9,065 bases of DNA from a bacterium (GTDB taxonomy: Bacteria; Bacillota; Clostridia; Oscillospirales; Acutalibacteraceae). The stretch lies in the NCBI GenBank assembly GCA_004560045.1, contig SFWF01000057.1:1-9065 (forward strand). The letters run 5' to 3'. The notes beneath the pieces were generated by a model. It was not told where the DNA came from. It was given only the letters and a program-made list of their open reading frames with translations, and did no database searches. Both the position numbers and the translations under genes were made by a program. This document shows positions 5,482 to 9,065 of this stretch, one piece after another; positions within the stretch are counted from its first letter, which is position 1, and every line of letters starts with the position of its first letter.

Positions 5482-7395
5482 ATGAAAATGCGTCCGCCCG
5501 CAACCCCCATTATCAATATCGACCCCTATTTTTCGGTCTGGACCGAAAAGTCGGTCCTCGAGAACACCGTTCATTGGACGGGTAAGCCCAATACCATCCG
5601 TGGCCGAGTCTTTGTCGACAGTACCGAATACCATTTCCTCGGTCAGAATAACCGTCCTTGGGATAAGCTCCCCGGGACTCCCGATATGGAAATCGAAAGC
5701 ACCGACTGCGACGCCTATTCCACCTATATCACCTGCAAAAACGAGGCCATCCGCTTAAAGCTTCAGTTTACCTCTCCGACCCTCGTTACCGACCTCTATC
5801 TTGCCTCCCGTCCCGTTGCCTACTGTAAGGCCTCCTTCGAGAGCCTCGACGGTAAGGAGCACACCGTTTCGGTAAAATTCGTCTTTTCCGAAGAACTCGT
5901 CCTCGAGCATAAAGGGGAGGGAAGAGCCATTGCCGACCCCGTAGAAATCGACGGCCTTACCGCCGTTAAAATGGGCAACGGCAGCCAGAAGGTCCTTAAC
6001 CGTAGCGGCGACGATATCCGTATCGACTGGGGCTACCTCTATCTTGCCGTAAAGGGTGAGGGTAAAGCGGGTCATACCGTGTTTAACGATATGTATGCCG
6101 CCGCGGTTGAAGCCGACCTTAAAAACGAGGCCCTTTTCCTCTTCGCCTACGACGATATCGAAAGTATTCAGTATTTCGGAGAAAATCTGAAGGCTTATTG
6201 GAAAAAGGACGGCAAGACCATCGAAGAAGCGCTGGCCGAAGCCGCCTCCGACTATGAAATCACTCTTTCCCGCTGTCAGAAATTTTCAGATATGATAAAG
6301 GCCGAAGCCGAGGAAAAGGGAAGCGAAAAGTATGCCGAGCTTTTAATGCTGAGCCTCCGTCAGGTAATGGCCGCTCATAAGCTTGTAGTAGATAATGAGG
6401 GCAACAACCTCTACATCTCCAAGGAATGTCACTCCAACGGTTGTGCCGCAACCGTCGACGTAACCTACCCCTCTGCGCCCCTCTTCCTCCTTTATAACGT
6501 AGAGCTTTTAAAGGGAATGCTTCGTCCCGTTATGCGCTATGCCGCAACCGACGAATGGACCTTCGACTTTGCTCCCCACGACGTAGGTCAGTACCCCCTT
6601 GTAAACGGTCAGGTCTATTGGGTCGACCGCAATCCCGACGGCTCCTGCAAAAAAATTCACTTTAAGGGACAGATGCCGGTTGAGGAATGCGGAAATATGA
6701 TAATCCTCTTCGCCGCTATTGCCGACGTAGAGGGAAATGCCGATTTTGCAAAGCCTTATCTTGATACTATTAAGCTGTGGAAGGAGTATCTTATAGAATA
6801 CGGCTTCGACCCGGCCGATCAGCTCTGCACCGACGACTTTGCAGGCCGCCTTACCCATAACGTAAACCTTGCTGTAAAGGCGATAATGGGTATCGCAGGC
6901 TATGCCCGTCTCCTTAAAATGCTGGGCGACGATGCCGAAAGCGAAAAGGCTATGGCAAAGGCAAAAGAATACGCCGATTCTCTCATAGTGCGTGCCGCAA
7001 ACGCTGACGGAAGCTTCCGCCTTACCTTCGATAAGGAGGGAACCTTCTCCCTTAAATATAACGCTATCTGGGATAAACTCTGGAAAACGAAGCTCTTCCC
7101 CGAAAGCTTCTATAAGGGCGAGATAGAGCGCTATAAAAAGGAGCTTATGCCCTACGGAGTACCCCTCGACTCCCGCGAGACCTTCACAAAGTCCGACTGG
7201 CTCGTCTGGGCGGCCTCCCTTTCCGATAATAAAGAGGATTTTAACCTCCTTACCGACAGTCTCTGGTCGGCCTATAACTCAATGCGTACCTATGTTCCCA
7301 TGACCGACTGGTACTTTGCCGACATCGCTCAGATGCGCGGCTTCCGCCACAGAACGGTACAAGGCGGCCTCTTCATAAAGCTCATGCTTGACTAA
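5482..7395 (+). CDS. Cytosolic glutaminase-A-like protein (DUF4964/5127/4965/1793 architecture)
   Basis: A 637-residue protein of the family named after fungal glutaminase GtaA. The domain order fits: a DUF4964-like start (residues about 4-70, with RPPATPIINIDPYFSVW, HWTG and VDSTEYHFLGQ), a DUF5127-like beta-rich part (about 80-270), a DUF4965-like part (about 275-450), and a DUF1793-like alpha-helical part to the C-terminus. The conserved motifs APHDVGQYP (364-372), MPVEECGNM (398-406) and TDDFAGRLTHN (450-460) carry acidic residues (D367, E401/E402, D451/D452) that could be catalytic. The C-terminal half is expected to form an alpha/alpha toroid like many glycoside hydrolases. There is no signal peptide, unlike many secreted relatives, so it should act in the cytoplasm. 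Glutaminase activity should not be assumed. The divergent AraC-type regulator suggests catabolism of an imported compound, perhaps an oligosaccharide; this is inference. Monocistronic: own promoter, strong terminator after it. Confidence 0.85.
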   Translation: MKMRPPATPIINIDPYFSVWTEKSVLENTVHWTGKPNTIRGRVFVDSTEYHFLGQNNRPWDKLPGTPDMEIESTDCDAYSTYITCKNEAIRLKLQFTSPTLVTDLYLASRPVAYCKASFESLDGKEHTVSVKFVFSEELVLEHKGEGRAIADPVEIDGLTAVKMGNGSQKVLNRSGDDIRIDWGYLYLAVKGEGKAGHTVFNDMYAAAVEADLKNEALFLFAYDDIESIQYFGENLKAYWKKDGKTIEEALAEAASDYEITLSRCQKFSDMIKAEAEEKGSEKYAELLMLSLRQVMAAHKLVVDNEGNNLYISKECHSNGCAATVDVTYPSAPLFLLYNVELLKGMLRPVMRYAATDEWTFDFAPHDVGQYPLVNGQVYWVDRNPDGSCKKIHFKGQMPVEECGNMIILFAAIADVEGNADFAKPYLDTIKLWKEYLIEYGFDPADQLCTDDFAGRLTHNVNLAVKAIMGIAGYARLLKMLGDDAESEKAMAKAKEYADSLIVRAANADGSFRLTFDKEGTFSLKYNAIWDKLWKTKLFPESFYKGEIERYKKELMPYGVPLDSRETFTKSDWLVWAASLSDNKEDFNLLTDSLWSAYNSMRTYVPMTDWYFADIAQMRGFRHRTVQGGLFIKLMLD

Positions 7396-7401
7396 ACCTT
7401 T

Positions 7402-7436
7402 AAGACGTGTCTGTTTTTTACGGATACGTCTTTTTT
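7402..7436 (+). terminator. Strong rho-independent terminator after the glutaminase-A-like gene
   Basis: A 12-bp stem, AAGACGTGTCTG (7402-7413) with CGGATACGTCTT (7421-7432) including two G-U pairs, has a TTTTTTA loop and a U-tract to 7436. It begins 6 bp after the stop codon. Confidence 0.9.
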
Positions 7437-7437
7437 G

Positions 7438-7466
7438 TTGCAAATTTAATTTGTTTTTATTATAAT
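7438..7466 (+). promoter_or_regulatory. Strong sigmaA-type promoter for the HAD gene
   Basis: TTGCAA (7438-7443), a 17-bp spacer, then TATAAT (7461-7466). It lies directly after the preceding terminator, so the HAD gene is independently transcribed. The start would be near 7473, with GGAGGT (7488-7493) 8 nt before the GTG start. Confidence 0.8.
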
Positions 7467-7501
7467 TACTTATTGGTAAACCAAATCGGAGGTAATAAGA
7501 A

Positions 7502-8233
7502 GTGATAGAATTCGATAAAAACAAAGTGAAGCTCGTGGTTTTTGATCTCGACGGAACCCTCACTCAGCACAGAACCCCCCTCTCCGACGAGCATCGCGCC
7601 GTACTCGATAAGCTTTCGAAAAAATATAAGCTCCTTATGGCGGGAGCGGGAATGTGTATGCGAATTTTCGGTCAGATGGGCGAGTATCCTATCGATATTC
7701 TCGGCAGCTACGGTATGCAGTACGCCGAATATAACCCCGAAACCAAAACCCTTGAAATCAAGGAGGATAACGTCATTCCCTGCGACCGAGAGTCGATTGA
7801 AAAAAGGGTCACTATGCTCCGCAAAAAGTACGGTTTTACCGAGTTTAAGGGCGATAATGTGGAATTTCATTCCTCAGGCTGTGTAACCGTCCCGATCCTC
7901 GGAACAAAGGCCGATATAAAGGATAAGCTTTCCTTCGACCCCGACCGTAAAAAGCGTCGCGCAATTTACGAGGAGGTCAAGGCGACCTTCCCCGAGTTTA
8001 CCGTCTTTGTCAGCGGCTCCTCCTCCTTCGATATGGTCCCCGCCCCCTACAATAAGGCCTATGCCCTCGCAAAATACTGCGATGAAAGTGGAATATCCCA
8101 TGATGAGGTCGTATACGTCGGCGACGACTACGGCCCCGGCGGAAATGACGAATCAGTCTACCTTGCCGACTTTGGCTACCTCACCATCGACGACTATCGC
8201 GACTTCCCCGAGGTCGTAAAGGTACTGCTTTAA
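7502..8233 (+). CDS. HAD-IIB hydrolase resembling eukaryotic-type phosphomannomutase
   Basis: A 243-residue cytoplasmic HAD-superfamily protein. Motif I is FDLDGTLT with the nucleophile D15 and the acid/base D17; the motif III lysine is K185 (PAPYNKAYAL); motif IV is GDDYGPGGND with D208/D209 and N215/D216. The overall pattern follows eukaryotic phosphomannomutases (compare their GDKTMPGGND and SFDVFPDGWDK with GDDYGPGGND and SFDMVPAPYNK here), including the type IIB cap between motifs II and III. Two departures stand out. The motif II serine/threonine (GGSD in PMM) reads AGAG at 47-50. The cap stretch corresponding to SPIGR of PMM reads VPILGT, without the arginine that holds the sugar phosphate. 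It is therefore more safely called a sugar-phosphate-type phosphatase of unknown substrate. The GTG start has GGAGGT 8 nt upstream and its own promoter, and the stop codon is inside a terminator stem. Confidence 0.85.
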   Translation: MIEFDKNKVKLVVFDLDGTLTQHRTPLSDEHRAVLDKLSKKYKLLMAGAGMCMRIFGQMGEYPIDILGSYGMQYAEYNPETKTLEIKEDNVIPCDRESIEKRVTMLRKKYGFTEFKGDNVEFHSSGCVTVPILGTKADIKDKLSFDPDRKKRRAIYEEVKATFPEFTVFVSGSSSFDMVPAPYNKAYALAKYCDESGISHDEVVYVGDDYGPGGNDESVYLADFGYLTIDDYRDFPEVVKVLL

Positions 8234-8259
8234 AAAAGACCCTGTCGGGGTCTTTTTTT
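8232..8259 (+). terminator. Rho-independent terminator after the HAD gene
   Basis: AAAAAAGACCC (8232-8242) pairs perfectly with GGGTCTTTTTT (8248-8258) around a TGTCG loop, ending in a U-tract. The A-run on the left includes the last two bases of the TAA stop. The A and T runs on both sides make it able to work in either direction. Confidence 0.92.
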
Positions 8260-8260
8260 A

Positions 8261-8333
8261 TTAGGGAAAAGGGAAAGGGGAAATGGGAAAGGTTAGGGAA
8301 AAGGGCCTGGGGCCTAGGGCCGAGGGCCAAGGG
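8261..8333 (+). repeat. G-run-rich tract with quadruplex potential
   Basis: Ten runs of three or four G fall in 73 bases (starting at 8264, 8271, 8277, 8285, 8296, 8303, 8309, 8317, 8324 and 8331), separated by 3-8 bases. The first four fit the G3N1-7 quadruplex rule. TTAGGGAAAAGGG occurs twice (8261-8273 and 8293-8305), and the right half is a degenerate GGGCCNA array. No coding potential is seen. It starts two bases after the HAD terminator. Confidence 0.7.
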
Positions 8334-8360
8334 AAGGAGCCTGTGGCGCGGATATATAAT

Positions 8361-8388
8361 TGAAAGTTGAAAGTTGAAAATTGAAAAT
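8361..8388 (+). repeat. Heptamer tandem array A (TGAAAGT / TGAAAAT)
   Basis: Four contiguous 7-bp units: TGAAAGT twice, then TGAAAAT twice. It ends 4 bp before the first copy of the hairpin element. The unit could expand or contract by replication slippage. Confidence 0.85.
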
Positions 8389-8392
8389 TAAG

Positions 8393-8646
8393 AACGGATA
8401 CCGAAAATAAGACTGCTTCGGTATCCGTCGGCCTTCCCTAGCAGGGAAGGGGGACCGCGACCCGTAGGGTCGTATTTCCGACCGCAGGGAGGAACACCAT
8501 TTTGCGCCAAAGGCGCAAATATCGTTTTCGTTTGCGGTCGGAAAATGATGTTGCCTTACGGCAAATGATGTTATGCTTCGCATAAATGATGTTGCGACTA
8601 TCGTCGCAAACGAAACTTTTCCGTAGCGGTGGATGAGGGAAACCCT
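8393..8646 (+). repeat. Hairpin-rich modular repeat element, long copy
   Basis: The left module (8393-8459) is repeated at 8807-8873 with one mismatch. It contains a 10-bp stem, GGATACCGAA (8396-8405) with TTCGGTATCC (8417-8426), and an 8-bp stem, CCTTCCCT (8432-8439) with AGGGAAGG (8443-8450). The right module is TAGCGGTGGATGAG (8624-8637), ending in a short AGGG-AAA-CCCT hairpin (8636-8646). Between them lies a 164-bp block (8460-8623) absent from the short copy. The block has its own structures: CGACCC/GGGTCG (8458-8472), a 12-bp inverted repeat TTTCCGACCGCA (8475-8486) with TGCGGTCGGAAA (8533-8544), a nested TTTGCGCC/GGCGCAAA (8501-8519), and the hairpin ladder. ACCGC (8454-8458) and GCGGT (8626-8630) can also pair, enclosing the whole block. 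No ORF of credible composition is present. It may be a non-autonomous, MITE- or REP-like repeat; no transposase is nearby. Confidence 0.75.
8545..8610 (+). repeat. Ladder of three hairpins joined by ATGATG connectors
   Basis: Three successive units each have the connector ATGATG followed by a perfect hairpin of different sequence: TTGCC/GGCAA (8551-8564), TTATGC/GCATAA (8571-8585) and TTGCGAC/GTCGCAA (8592-8609). Loops are 3-4 nt. Connector sequence and the flanking TT...AA pairs are kept while stem interiors differ but still pair. It lies inside the 164-bp block of the long element copy. Confidence 0.8.
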
Positions 8647-8710
8647 TTACTTCAAATCCGGACGGGATAACATACAATCCATATTTAATTAAACAATATT
8701 TATCTTCGTG
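8647..8710 (+). other. AT-rich spacer, nothing recognised
   Basis: After the long element copy there is a short spacer, AT-rich from about 8668 (around TTTAATTAAACAATATTTAT). I found no gene, convincing promoter or strong hairpin in it. Confidence 0.5.
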
Positions 8711-8755
8711 CAGTGGACAGTGGACAGAGGACAGTGAACAGTGGACGGTGAACAG
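8711..8755 (+). repeat. Heptamer tandem array B (CAGTGGA)
   Basis: Six 7-bp units and a partial seventh: CAGTGGA, CAGTGGA, CAGAGGA, CAGTGAA, CAGTGGA, CGGTGAA, CAG. The unit is unrelated in sequence to array A but has the same period. It precedes the short copy of the hairpin element by about 50 bp. Confidence 0.88.
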
Positions 8756-8806
8756 AAAAGAGAAATGCCTTCGCCGTGAGTTGCGCCGCGCGCGAGTAAA
8801 AAGAGC
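8756..8806 (+). other. Spacer between heptamer array B and the short element copy
   Basis: A GC-rich patch (GCGCCGCGCGCGAG, 8783-8796) is bracketed by a short inverted repeat, GTTGC (8780-8784) and GCAAC (8805-8809). No coding or regulatory signal was recognised. Confidence 0.4.
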
Positions 8807-8903
8807 AACGTATACCGAAAATAAGACTGCTTCGGTATCCGTCGGCCTTCCCTAGCAGGGAAGGGGGACCGCGTAGTGGTGGATGAGTAGAAACCTACTA
8901 CGC
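8807..8903 (+). repeat. Hairpin-rich modular repeat element, short copy
   Basis: Bases 8807-8873 match 8393-8459 except G8397 to T8811, then join directly to TAGTGGTGGATGAG (8874-8887), the equivalent of TAGCGGTGGATGAG in the long copy. The 164-bp middle block is missing. The end hairpin is AGTAG-AAAC-CTACT (8886-8899), where the long copy has AGGG-AAA-CCCT: different bases, same pairing. GCGTAGT (8871-8877) can also pair with ACTACGC (8897-8903). Same orientation as the long copy. Confidence 0.78.
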
Positions 8904-9065
8904 AAAACAAAACGGGAAAATGTCCAAGCTTTACTTTATCAAACGTTAAACTTCGCTCGGGTCGTTGAGGGTCTCGTTGCGACTCGTTCCTCTAGCCGGA
9001 GACGGCCCCCTTTTGTCCTTCGGACATTTCCCCCTCCAGGGGGAATTACACTCGGCGGCTCTGAC
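8904..9065 (+). repeat. Palindrome-bearing non-coding tail, reaching the window edge
   Basis: No gene is recognised. GGGAAAATGTCC (8914-8925) is a near-perfect inverted match, with one extra A, to GGACATTTCCC (9022-9032). Two tight hairpins stand side by side near the right end: TGTCC-TTC-GGACA (9014-9026) and TTCCCCC-TCCA-GGGGGAA (9028-9045). The CTCGTT motif occurs twice (8972-8990 region). This looks like another short structured repeat of the same kind, probably continuing past the window. Confidence 0.5.

Noticed and set aside
8545..8610. CRISPR array
   Set aside because: The repeated part is about 10 bases, the intervening pieces are short palindromes rather than unique spacers of even length, and no cas gene is present.
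8393..8903. Insertion sequence or transposon with its own transposase
   Set aside because: No transposase-like frame exists on either strand of the cluster, and no target-site duplication could be recognised at its ends.
8314..8910. Three minus-strand reading frames of 73-89 codons across the repeat cluster
   Set aside because: They are made from the repeats themselves. The two element copies yield the same REGRRIPKQSYFRY stretch, and the heptamer arrays give NFQLSTFN and STVHCPLSTVHC. No ribosome binding site or credible protein composition supports them.

Overview
The window looks like chromosome of an anaerobic, probably gut-associated member of the Bacillota (Clostridia). This is inferred from strong AGGAGG-type ribosome binding sites, sigmaA-like promoters with TATAAT boxes, classic U-tract terminators, an ECF sigma factor paired with a membrane-anchored beta-propeller protein, and families of short hairpin repeats between genes. 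Base composition is intermediate. All seven genes end in TAA, and four of the six starts that can be seen are GTG or TTG. No phage, plasmid, CRISPR, tRNA or rRNA gene is visible.

Layout. From the left edge to 1510 is the end of a class B penicillin-binding protein (cell-wall transpeptidase) whose N-terminus lies outside the window. A terminator hairpin follows, with a promoter in its loop, and then a CYTH-domain phosphohydrolase (1578-2072). Next is a two-gene operon (about 2131-4537): an ECF sigma factor overlapping a protein with a short cytoplasmic tail, one membrane segment and a large extracytoplasmic beta-propeller, which is the expected shape of a cognate anti-sigma/sensor. Convergent to it on the minus strand is an AraC-family regulator (4581-5384). 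It is divergent from a cytosolic glutaminase-A-like (DUF4964/5127/4965/1793) protein (5482-7395). The two share a 97-bp region in which the -35 box of one promoter lies directly beside the -10 box of the other. A strong terminator and a separate good promoter then lead to a HAD-IIB phosphatase resembling eukaryotic-type phosphomannomutase (7502-8233).

From 8260 to the end there is no credible gene. This 0.8-kb stretch holds stacked repeats: a G-run-rich tract, two arrays of degenerate 7-bp units, two copies of a hairpin-rich modular element (67 bp repeated with one mismatch, 414 bp apart), a ladder of unrelated-sequence hairpins joined by ATGATG connectors in the first copy, and further palindromes at the right edge. 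In the first copy a 164-bp structured block sits where the second copy has a simple junction. Hairpins differ in sequence but keep pairing, so structure seems to be what is maintained. This is the most unusual part of the window.

The AraC regulator and the glutaminase-A-like gene form a likely substrate-responsive pair. The ECF/propeller pair is a likely envelope-sensing unit. The PBP, CYTH and HAD genes appear to be separately transcribed housekeeping or accessory genes.
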